Assembly: GCF_001625305.1 (NCBI RefSeq)
Contig: NW_017802580.1
Location: forward strand, 707,327-771,326
DNA: 64,000 nt
Source: Branchiostoma belcheri
Taxonomy: Eukaryota > Chordata > Leptocardii > Amphioxiformes > Branchiostomatidae
Direction: 5' to 3'
Each line of letters opens with the position of its first letter. The stretch's first letter is position 1. Below are positions 37,201-49,200 of the stretch, piece after piece. Position numbers and translations under genes: made by a program. Under the pieces are notes generated by a model. The model saw nothing but the letters and a program-made list of their open reading frames with translations. It did not search any database and was not told the origin of the DNA.

Positions 37201-40200
37201 ATCCAAATGCTGTGGACACGTGATTTTTCCCACGTGCAAAAGGTCAAAGGTTGTCTGAAGTCGATATCGCCCCCCGTTCCGGTTGAGCGATGGTTGAAAT
37301 GCCCTGATGTATACGGCCTCTTTTATGCCTCTCTTGGAATAATCCTGTTCGGTATCCAAGATTCTGACACCCTCCAGATCCACTGTGTGTCCCGGTGATT
37401 CTACGTGGATGTGCTGTGACACCTCAGATTCATTATTACGATCGTAATCATCGTAATAAGGAATCACCGTAAGATATGTCTGTCTCTTCCTAAGATATCT
37501 GGTGTGAACCGCTCAGCAGTAGTCTTTGGCGTGCATGTCGGCGAATGTTCCAGTGAATGGGGGCCTCTCGCTACGGTGCCACGCGGCCCTTGTGCAGCGA
37601 GGCTTAGCCACGAGATCTTCCGTGACATTTGTGATTTCGCCAAAAAAGAGAAACAGATCCTGCCTGAATGCAAAGACGCCCTTCAAAATGATGGTTAGTT
37701 CCCTGTTTATTAACTTATTGCGTATAGAGATAGACTGTCGAAGGTAGGATATGTTTAAGGTAAAATAAAACTAGAAAGGAAACATTTCCAAAGCAAATGC
37801 ATAATATTTGCCTTCGCACATGGTCCGCCCTGTTGATTCTTACTCAAACACATTCATATATAAATGGTGACAGGAGTCTAAATCCTTCCTGCTACAAAGT
37901 TGCAACATTATGTAAACCAACACCAGTTACCACGGTGATAGACTGTCTTGGTCATGAAAAGGTCACTGTTTGGAGAAGAAGAAGAAGTAGAAGAAGAATT
38001 GAAACTGAGCAAACACAATATGTTTTCCTTTTGTAAACATATATAGTTTCAAAAATATAGTTAGACACTGCAAACAGCTAAGCTGGTAGTCCCTGTTTTG
38101 CCTTTGTAACAAGAACTGAGTTGAGCATGTTTTGCCTTTGACAAAAGAACACAGTCATCCATATGCATGTTGCGCCTTTGATACGAACCCAGTCGGCCAT
38201 GATTTTGTTGTAGTTGATCCGAAGTCACCGACCAATCTGCTGAGCATGGCGGCTTACACGGCACTGGTGAACCGGGGACGGAGGTATGGTATCATCCTGC
38301 TGTTCTGTCGTGGCTGCAACATCGACTCTTGTGAAGAAGGTAAGGCAGATATGAAAAAGGTAAGACAGATATGAAAAAAGGTAAGACACTTGTGACGAAC
38401 GTAAGACACTTGTGAAGAATGTGAGACACTTATGACTAAGGTAAGACACTTGTGAAGAAGGTAAGACACTTGTGAAGAAGGTAAGACACTTGTGAAGAAT
38501 GTAAGACACTTGTGAAGAAGGTAAGACACTTGTGAAGAAGGTAAGACTCATGTGAAGAAGGTAAGACACCTGTGAAGAAGGTAAGACACTTGTGAAGAAG
38601 GTAAGACACTTGTGAAGAAGGTAAGGCACTTGTGAAGAAAGTAAGGCACTTGTGAAGAAAGTAAGGCTTGTGAACAAAAAGGCACTTGCGAACAAGGTAA
38701 GGCACTTGTTAACGGTAAGATCCTCGTGAATGCAGTATGACACTTGTAAACAAGTTAAAACACTACAACAAGATAAGACGCCAGTGAGCAAGGTAAGATG
38801 CTTATGGCCAATATAAGAATCGTGAACAAGGTAACTTAAGATAGATGTCCGTATTCAAAATACAATTTCCGAACGTCGTCCACAGAATACGGATGGTTTC
38901 AAGCCATTATATAAACGTCTTGATCTGAAACAACACGGCCTTCATTAGATTGTTGTTTTAATCCTGCTCTAAAAATGTCTGCTGTAGATTATTCAATTAA
39001 CCTGTGGCAGTACATGGTTTCGTCCTACAAGTCTGGCATTACTCTATCGTTATTTCCATGTGGGGTCGTGTGGCGCAGTCGGTAGCGCGTTCGGCTCACA
39101 CCCAAGAGGTCGAAACCTGCCCACGTCACCGATCTTGTGCCCTTTGGAAAGGCACTTAACACGACTTTCCTCACTTCACTCGGGTGGAAATGAGTACCTA
39201 GCTTCGGTTAGGGACGTCCCTCGGATAGGACGTTAAATGGAGGTCCAGTGTTTGGGGAGAGCCACACCCCAAGCACGTTAAAGAACCCACCGCACTTATC
39301 GAAAAGAGTAGGGGACCTCCCCAGTGTGAGTGGTTTAAACCTTACAGCCCGGTCTTACGCAGCTTGTACATATACGTACAAGTACAAAACTGGTGTTTTA
39401 CGCCAAGAGGCGGTTTACCGGTTATGCGAAACAAACAAACAAAAAACAAATGGCGAATGTATTGCTTGTATTGCTTTATTCTCTTTGCCCCCACTTCGAA
39501 TTTTCTCGGGCAGGACACGTTTTGCTACTGCTACGGAAGCACCTCCATGCTCAATCTTTTAGGAGAAAGTTATTTTTCCAAAACTACATCACTATGAAGC
39601 AACCTTCCTTATGAATGTTTTCCATATTGGTACAACCTTAAACTTAAAAGTTTAAGGTCAACAAGCATCTTTCTTCACAGTTCCTTGATATAGCCCCGAA
39701 TATTAGTAGTTTTAATGAGCCGTGTTTTAAGGTTATTGATTAAAAGCAAATAAAAGAGCGACTCTCTCGCCCACCCCAGGCTGCCGAAGCTGCCGTCAGG
39801 AGTCCCTGGAGCGGTTTGACCGCCTGGCTCTCTACGTGCCGTTCTACCGAAGAGTTCTCGTGGCCAGGGTGGATGCGGATAGCCTGGGATTCAAGGTTTC
39901 TACTCACACTTCATCTGAATTTTTGTTCTGCCAGGGTCTTTACACCACGAGTTTGCGCCTTTTATGACTTTTCCCTCTCGCTTATAGCTATGTGATCACA
40001 TTTAGTCTTATAAGTTAAATTGTTCATTTTGTATATTATTTTGTTCATAAGCATTGAGTTGCGAACCTCATCCCATTATCTACATTACTTCGTTACTCCA
40101 TCCCATTATTTTGAAGCATTTTATTATTATGCCGCAATACACCGATTTTACTATAATTCTACTAATAATTAGTTTATACTTGAACTTTTATTATCTTACT

Positions 40201-43200
40201 TACGTGTTCTGTTTAATTTGTACGAAGAGAATTCAAAACCACATTCAGGGTGATATGTGAACCAGAGGTGAATAAATAAAATGAAACAAAATGGTTTTTG
40301 TTCTGCCAGGTTCCCTACGCCCCCTATATTCTGTACCGTCTTCCCGGCACACTGCAGTTCCGGGAACATCGCGCCTCGCTGACGCAGCTGGTGCAGCTTT
40401 TCCAGAAGGACAGGTTTGATAATAGCGCTGTAAAAACAGTACCGACAGGGGTTGACAAAGTGTTAGAACTTATATTAGAATCAATGTTTCTCCTCTCCAA
40501 ATTTTTAACACCAAGACCAACTTTATAGGGTGTTTTTTTTAAGATTTAGTACACTTTTATAGCTAAAAAAAAGTAACTCATGACAAGCAACTGGACATGA
40601 TTTTGGAAACGACCAGACGTTTCAGGTAGCGCTAGGTATAGCGTCGTAATCTTTCGTCATTGACACTGGAGAATTATCAGAAAAACAGGTTTATAAGCAC
40701 GAAATATTGATTAATAAGCGGTGAGGCCAAATAGTCTGAGCGTTTCCAAAAACAAATCTATTTACTTGAGTAACTGTTTTCTGCGTATCTTATTACCTGA
40801 AGCTGAATGTCTAGCCTACAACGACATGTACCTTTGTTTATTTGGTTTGCCTTAGATATAAATTCCTCCAAATCGAATGCTTTTGTTTTTACAGAAATGT
40901 AAGATGCCGGACATTCTCTTCATTTCCTATCTGTGATCGTTCAGGCCGAGCTATGCCTAGCATCAGGATGAAGTGGCAGAAGTTATATTATAAATATATG
41001 GTGTTCGAAGTTGTCAGAAGTTACAATCTAAAGTTTTCTTAAGGGAATTACCTGTAACGTAATGTAACTTTTGACAGCTGCCGGGGTACTACGGTTTTTG
41101 TTAGAAGTTCTTTGAAGTTACACGGTGACATCAAACTGACGACAGTGGCCAGGTTAGGGTAAAGTTTTCTGAAGTTACTTGACGAAATTTAACTTCTAAC
41201 GGTCACCTTGCGTCAGCAGTTGTTTGAATTCGAAGTTGGGTTGAATTTTAGCTTCTAACAACTTCTGCCAAATACTGGATAAGTGTCTGATGTGAGGTTA
41301 ACTTCCACAACTCCTGCCACCTACCGATCGCCCGAAGTTAGGATGAATACTAGAGAAGTAACATTTGCAAAGCAAATGCATAATGTTTACCTTCGGACAT
41401 TACGTAACCCAACACCAGTCACCATGGTGACAGACGTCAACAAATTATGCCATTGGCCAGGTCAGAGGTTAGCGTTTGGAACAGAAGAAGAGGAGAAAGA
41501 AACTTATGTTTACCTTAGGTAAACATAATAATCTGCATGTATCTACAAACTCATCTCGTATATATATTTTTTTTTTGTTTTCAACACAGCTCCGGGGGCA
41601 GTGGCACGTCACGAAGTACGTAACTATACATGTTTCTTGTCTTCATCTTTAATTCTTCTTTAATTCCGACATGGTGAATATTTCACAAATTACACTAAAC
41701 CATGATATATTTTCCATTAGGACGGAACAAGCGGATGTTGTCTGGATGGGTGGAGGGTGCACTCCGGGCCTGTTGGAGCGTCGTGGCGGCCATAGGACAG
41801 AGGTTGCCGTTTGTAGGGCAGCGGTACGAAATAGGTGAGTAACTGAGTGGTATTCAGAAACATTTCCCGTAAGCTTCCTTTCTGGGTAGTATTTTTCTCT
41901 GTAACATTTCGTCCATGTAACATGGACTGTATTTAAAGGTTAGCCTTCCCTTCCAGGTAATGTTTTCTCTATGAGGTTACTACATGTAACTAGCACGAAA
42001 CTTAAGGCAGATCAAACTGCTTCAATTCCTCGATGTAAACTTTCATTAAGAATTTGCTCACGCCATAACAATTTTGTTCACTGTCTTTTCAGTTGCAGAA
42101 GACCCTGAAGAAGGTTAGTTGTAGATTTCATTTGAAACACAACTATCAATAACCAACAGATTATTGTTGATTACAAGATGTTTAATGCCCACGCAATCTT
42201 TGTTAACCAAAAGATTAATTTTCATACCAGAAATCTGCCATGACTTAACGCGCTTTGACAAATCTAGAAAAGTAGTCAGTCCAGATGTCAGCCACACATG
42301 ACTAAAGACTATTTCCAACTCTTCCGAAGTCTCTTGATTGAGCTCCGCACTTTTTTAGGGTGCAAAGTGGCTGACAGCCAGCTGCAGAGGCTAAATGGAC
42401 AGCTGATCAACAGAGACACGAGCCAGGCGGTGGTGGCCGGGGAGGACATGCCGGTCGGTACGGTGCTGGAGGCTACCTGTAACCCCGGATTGGGTATAAT
42501 GGCGCAGTACCCCGTACAGAACCGGCTGAGCCTTACGTGTGAGGCAAACGGCAGGTTCCAACCGCCTGTACCACAATGCTCACGTAAGTACTGACAAACT
42601 ACTGCCACGATTCTTACGTAAGTACTGACAAACTACTGCCACGATTCTTACGTAAGTACTGACAAACTACTGCCACGATTCTTACGTAAGTGCTGACAAA
42701 CTACCGCCGCGATTCTCACGTAAGTACTGACAAACAACTACCGCCACGATTCTCACGTAAGTACTGACAAACTACTGCCACGATTCTTACGTAAATACTG
42801 ACAAACTACTGCCACGATTCTCACGCAAGTACTGACAAACTACTGCCACGATTCTTACGTAAGTACTGACAAACTACTGCCACGATTCTTACGTAAGTAC
42901 TGACAAACTACTGCCACTATTCTCACATAAGTACTGATAAACTACTGCCACGATTCTCACACAAGTACTGACAAACTACTGCCACGATTCTTACGTAAGT
43001 ACTGACAAACTCCTGCCACGATTCTCACGTAAGTACTGATAAACTACTGCCACGATTCTCGCGTTTACAAGTACTGACAAATTACTACCACGATTTTTAA
43101 TAAGTACTTACAAACTACTGACACGATGTTTACGTAACTACTGACAAATCACTGCCACGATTCTCACGTACCAAAATACCAAAAAAACTGCTGTCACAAT

Positions 43201-46200
43201 ACTGACGTATGACGGTAAGTATGACAAACTACTGCTCACGCAAGTATCGGAAAACTACTGCCACAATGCTCACGTCATTACTGACAAACTACTGCCCTGT
43301 AAGTACCGACAAAGGACTGCCACAATACCTGCGTACCGCCGTAATACATGTACCTGCGTTAGTAATTATACTCCTATATATAAGACTCATGTAAGTACAA
43401 ACTTCACATGCTCTGCCCTAATGCTCTCGTAAATACCGACAAACTAAAGCCGCATTGCTCCCGTAATGACTGACAAACTACTGCAACACTACTCACGTAA
43501 TGACTGACAAACTACTGCAACACTACTCACGTAATGACTGGCAAACTACTGCAACACTACTCACGTAATGACTGACAAACTACTGCAACACTACTCACGT
43601 AATGAGTGACAAATTACTGCAACACTACTCACGTAATGACTGGCAAACTACTGCAACACTACTCACGTAATGACTGACAAACCAAACTACAGCCGCATTG
43701 CTCCCGTAACTACCAACAAACCAGTCAGTTTTATTTCAATAACCTGCAAACAGGTGTAAGAATTCCACTTGTCTTAATTACTAGCTGGTGTACAAATGTC
43801 TTACTTTAGGGACTTCCAAGTTGGTTTAAGATTTTACACGTGTCTTACTTGAGGAATCTCAAGCCAGCACGTCTTACTCTAGAAACTTGAAGATTTAACA
43901 CATCTTACTCTGGGAACCTTCAAGCTGGTGTAATATTTCAGACACGTCTTACTCTAGGTACCTGCAAGCTGCTGTAAGATTTCACACATGTCTTACTTTA
44001 GGGACCTGCAAGCTGGTGTAAGATTTCACACATGTCTTACTTTAGGGACCTGCAAGCTGATGTAAGATTTCACACATGTCTTACTTTAGGGACCTGCAAG
44101 CTGCAAGATTTTCCATGTTATAGCTTAGGGACCTGCAGGCCGGTATAAAATTCACGACATGTATCACTGCAACAGTAACCTGGTGTAACTCTTTTCACAT
44201 GTTTTACCCATGGAAACTACAACTAAGCCGATGTGAAATATAAAGAAATCTGTTAATTTAGGGACCTGCAAGCTTGTGTCGGATGTGAAACGGAACAACT
44301 TTCTGAGGTTTCCTGACATGCAGATTCAGTTCACGCCACGCCCGGGTGCTCTGCAGGAGACTTACCAACCTCCGACTTTCAATAATGCCAAGGAGACCAC
44401 AGAAATGCTACAGGGGGATACTGTCACGTTCACTTGTCCGGAGAATGGCATTCTCAGGTGACAGGCACTTTCTCTTTTAGGAGACAATGGAATTCTCAAA
44501 TGTCAGTCACTATTAATTGTCTTCAGAATAGAAGTGTTACATTATTAGCCATTTGCAGTGTCTGTAGTGATTTTTTAAAACTCCCTGCCGGCAATATGTA
44601 TGTTTGTCTAGTAAGCGGCCATTGCCATTTTAAACGGGCGATGCCATATCGCCGGACGGTAAACTGATTACAACGCTCCGTCCATATCGTGATGCTTCGT
44701 GGCGTATAGAATTTGGGTTCGAATCCGAGCTTGTGCTCTTTCTTTTCTTTACATAAATCATTATTATTTTCATGATGCTGTCGTATATTTGCAATCGAAA
44801 TGTTGCTTTTTGTAAACACGTTTCAATGTTTTTGTCCCTCAAATAAGTTATGCCGCGCTCAGATATGGCATCATCCAGTCAATTATACGGTAACGACCGT
44901 TTCAAATAGCAACGACAAAATTTACAAATGTAAACGCGCGTCGGCTATGTGTTTTTCCTCCTTTTTAGTCCTCTGTGTATAGTGGACGGATGGACCCATA
45001 AATTGAGAGCTGTTGTAGTTCTAATAAGAAATTCTCTATTCAATTGGTTACATTTTTTTCTGCGTGTGGATTACTCTCCAGGGGCCTTGGAACACGTACA
45101 ACTACCTGGAAATGCAACAGAGGCTCGCAGAAGACTGTGGTCCAGTGTGAAGGTAGGTTTTGTTTTGGGTATTCGGACTTAGCTGCCCTGCCCGGTCCAC
45201 CTAAACCGCTGCCTGGTCCGGTCCGAGGCCGCTAATGGGGGTTTTGCGTATCCCATGCGCCGGAGCAAGCATTTCGCTTTTTCTGCGTGCGGTTGCGCCC
45301 CCTAGCGCCCCCTAGCGGAAAGCACCGGAAATGCAACAGTACACACAGTTCACCCAATAAAATCTACTCCTTGTCAGCATCAAGTGCGTCCCAATTATGT
45401 GTTTTTTTTTCACCAACTATTTACCCACTGATATTTCCACTGCAGAGTACTTAGTATGTCAATATGAGTTTGCCTTGAGAAGGATATTTACTTCCATTTA
45501 ACAAAACAATTTTAGCATTTAGCAAAATTGCTCCACTTTCCAAGCAGAGATTTGTTTCTGGGGAAGATCGTCATATTTTTATAACTTTTATATACATATG
45601 TGCTAAAGAATAACAGGGTACATAAAACCTAAACACAGATGATCATTATTTGCGTTTGAGTGAGTAACGTTACTACCGCCCAAGACGGTCATACGGCCTA
45701 CTGCGATACGGCATGCCCGACAGTTATGAAATGCATATAGAAAATAACCCTGCATGGTGATCAAAGGGGTACCGACTGTGGAGTTATCATGCAAATCTTT
45801 CAATGCCATAGCTGTAGATGCCTAGGCCAATTCTAATTCATAAGCGTCAGTCCGCCTTTACAATAAATCAAGGTTATAATCAAGAAAGACACAAAGAACT
45901 GCGAAACGATTTGAAGAAAATCGGTGAACTGAACAAAAGAAATACATAAGCAAAAAATTAGCGACCTTACGCTAACGTATTCAAACATGTATTTCAATGC
46001 CGACATGCTGATTGAGTCGCCACAGCAGGATAGAAAAAAGCGACACATATATCGATGCTATTCATCGCTGAACTGTTTATTGTATTTTGAATAATGGAGT
46101 ATCAATATCCGAGCATACTATTTGACAGACAAGAGGCAAAAATGTGTTGTTATTCGAGCCATATACGTTGGTATGTAACCTTTTTAGCCTTATTGGTGCC

Positions 46201-49200
46201 TAGGTATGAAAACCCGCCCCAGAAGTCCGTCGCTGCAAGGTCGTGTACTAGTGTGGGTCATCATCTGACAAGGCCCTTCCCGGAGACAGGTTGCCATGCG
46301 GCCTGGCGGTTGCTATGCCATGACTGACAGCGGTGTGTCTTTGATTTCCTCATAGTTCTTCCAGTGGGCGTGGTCAATTCTCACTACGCATTGTTTGTTG
46401 TTTTTCATGCCTCCGTTCACGTGTGTTTCATATACGCGGGAAAATGGCGTGTAGAACGCCGAGGAAGGAGTGTATTGAAATTTTTCTCTCCACCGAACTT
46501 CCCCAAAATATCTGTGGGAAAGACTGCGACGTTAACTCTTGTATACATAGGAGGAACATTCTTGCAGGTCTTACCAGTGCTGGCTTCAAGCCATTGAACG
46601 TTTAATGTGGGGCAAGGAGGTTTAAAACCACTTTGAGTGGGGCGCCTCTTTGAGCGCCGGCGACAAGAGCTTGAACATGTACACCTCAAGGAAATCCAAG
46701 CTTGGTGGCGCGCTGTGTTAAAAAAGGCCGCAAGTTAGATAGACAGAGATATACTTTAATAAAACATAAATCTGAAAGGCTTGAAAGACTGCAATAATAT
46801 CAAACACGGTTATATTGCAACAAGAATCTTAACCTCACGTTATCTTAGTTATGTAAAAAAATATGGACTTCAAAGTTACTAGTATGCAGTGAATATATAA
46901 GCAATTTTCTTAGCCATTCATAGCATCTAACCACACATTCGAAGAAGTTACCAATTAATTATATTTTAACACTACAAAATCTAAGGCAATTTAAAAAAGA
47001 AACTTACAATAAATATGAAATCAATGGATTTTTATTTACAATGTTGCCGAAAAAATACATTTTCCGTGCACTTGCTATATCGTTTTAACGAGTTGTAATA
47101 TCCACGACATATGGATGCCATCTTTCTGACCTTTGCCCTTTGTTTTCCAATAAGGACCGTCAACGCGTCGCCATTTCGAGAGTGTTTCTAGCTGTTTTTA
47201 ACATTTTACGGCCTCAAAGCTCATACCACAAGGGAAAGAATGTTATGCTTGTCATTTTCATCTGTATCACTTCTTCTGGCAACGAATCATTTTCCCGCCG
47301 CACTGCCGATACTAGCGTGCACGTGTTTTTTATTTTTTATTTGGTGATCGTCCCGCTTTGCTTGACGATGTAAACAGAGCTAGAGGTAGTCGAAGTTATT
47401 TACATTACATGAAAATTGCGTTGTAAAACACCAGTGGGATGTCTGATTTTCTACCATTGACAATGTTTTTTGACAATCGACAATTCATCGACTGTGCAGA
47501 CAATAGGGACCAATTTATTAATAGCAGCTCAATCGATCCACGCCGCTCGGCCGAAGAAAAAGCGAATGACTAGCAAATCTACCGGGGAAATATGGGAGTT
47601 AATTCCCTAATTTGGAAAGTTGGTGGCGCTGAGATAAGGACTGGGTGGCGCAGCGCCACTTCCCCATCGTGGAGGTCCCTGCAGCGCGCGGGGTATGTTT
47701 TTAATTATTACCACCAATAGTCTTACAAGCAATGCAAAAAGAATTATACATTTATACCACGTGGCACTGAGGTAAATATAATTATACGGGTTCAAAATTG
47801 TAATTGCAAATAGTTGGTGAAACAAAAACATAATTGGGACGCACTTGATGCTGACAAGGAGTAGATTTTATTGTGTGTACTGTTGCATTTCCGGTGCTTT
47901 CCACTAGGGGGCGCAACCGCACTCAGAAAAAGAGAAATGCTTGGATACGCAAAACCCCCATTAGCGGCCTCGGACCGGACCGGGCAGCGGTTTAGGTGGA
48001 CCGGGCAGGGCAGCTAAGTCCGAATACCCGTTTTGTTTTATGTGCGTCTGGTTGGATCTGTGAAGGCTGGCTCTCCTGTGAGTGAGTGAGTGAGTGAGTG
48101 AGTGAGTGAGTGAGTGAGTGAGTGAGTGAGTGAGTGAGTGAGTGAGTGAGTGAGTGAGAGTGAGTGAGTGATTGAGTGACTGGGTAAGTTTAAATTATGC
48201 ACGCCCCACGAACGTTAAATGTTCTCCCCGTGTTCCAGCTGCCCCACGCCTATGTGAGAAAATACGTAACTGAATGGATAGATTTTTTTCATGTGCTCCA
48301 GCCGCCCAAGTGCCTGTGAGAGAAGAGTGACTAAATGGATGAGTTTTAATTTTTCCATGCCTGTGTTGTAGCCGTCCTAGGCCCATGTGAGTGAAAAAGT
48401 GACTGAATCGATGAATTTGAATATTTTCAATGTGCTCCAGTCAGCCTAGGCCCATGTAAGTGGATAGACGATTGAGTTTTAATGTTTTACCTGTGTTTCC
48501 CAGCCGCCCCACGCCCCTGTGACGCCCCAAACATCCCCCATGCCGACACATCGCCGCCAGGTCAAATCCCGCACAACAGTCGCGTCACAGTCAGTTGCCG
48601 TGGCAACAGACGGCTGTGGGACAGTGACTTTCACAGTTCAATCGATTTGATTTGCAAGGATGGCAGTCTGGACCCGAAAGCAGACACGTTGGAATGCAGA
48701 GGTCTGTAATGTTGTTCAATGCATTTCTTATGCAATACTTACCAAGTTTTACTTCAACAGCGCACAGGGCCTTACTCTGCCCAGTACCAGGGTAAACCCG
48801 TGTGAAGTTAAATCAGGTTACATGTGACGTGTCTTTTATTAACTCTGTACCTTAATCTTATCGGAAGTCGACGTCACTTAAAACATTTAAAACAAACCTA
48901 GAAGCTTGTCGGCTGACATAAACAATAAGTTAACCTTGCAGTCAGGGGTGACGTAATTCAAATATAATGTGACGTACCCCGCACTGAGAGAAAGTACGAT
49001 GTACGACGTTAGCTACTTATTGACGTAATCTTATCATCTTGTGTTATCGCTAAAATGTTACAATCTAATAACAGTAACCTGTGACATTAGCCCCGCATCC
49101 TACAGGTGTTATCGCTGAAATGTCAATATTCGTAGCGTAAAATCTCATGAGATATCAAAACCTTTCCTGCAGCTGTTTTTGAGAATATTTTAAAATCCGA

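Larger units (their letters stand above)
31234..37693 (+). other. module: trypsin-like (S1) domain with all catalytic residues replaced
   Basis: Exons 1-4. HCYGTVIAPRLLLTAAEC aligns with the S1 histidine loop (usual TAAHC), with Glu for the catalytic His. RVHIFPGWLRNKTPLLSFAT + LSLASP matches the strand before and around the catalytic Asp (usual DIALLKL), but Asp is absent. LKIRGSPAYQ followed by AVVFGVHVGE occupies the place of GDSGGP and the final strand, without the nucleophile motif GDSGG. Length, about 210 residues, fits one S1 domain. It is therefore a pseudoprotease, by inference a binding module. No activation cleavage site (IVGG) is present; mature sequence probably starts near SPLVG. 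Confidence 0.7.
38214..42113 (+). other. module: thioredoxin-like domain and basic linker
   Basis: Exons 5-7 encode YGIILLFCRGCNIDSCEEGC, then RSCRQESLERFDRLALYVPF, RVLVARVDADSLGFKVPYAP and YILYRLPGTLQFREHRASLT + QLVQLFQK. The order (hydrophobic strand with Cys cluster, helix, VARVD strand, cis-Pro-like PYAP, strand, amphipathic C-terminal helix) matches a thioredoxin fold. The usual WCGHC is replaced by CRGC and CRSC, so redox activity is uncertain. Exons 8-10 give a Ser/Gly stretch and a basic linker (RRNKRMLSGWVEGALRACWS) ending VAEDPEEG. Fold assignment is by eye. Confidence 0.55.

Noticed and set aside
38225-38791. 188-codon minus-strand open frame rich in Ser/Leu/Phe
   Set aside because: It is the reverse translation of the 20-bp tandem repeat at intron 5; periodic residues, no independent coding signal.
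34540-43720. CRISPR-like arrays
   Set aside because: Units are contiguous without unique spacers, sit in introns of a eukaryotic gene and derive from the exon junctions.
44640-44760. tRNA gene or second SINE
   Set aside because: 'ggttcgaatccgag' resembles a B box, but no A box at the right distance and no cloverleaf could be drawn.
46094-46689. Transposase remnants inside the Mutator-like element
   Set aside because: Frames of 60-90 codons on both strands show no transposase motif.
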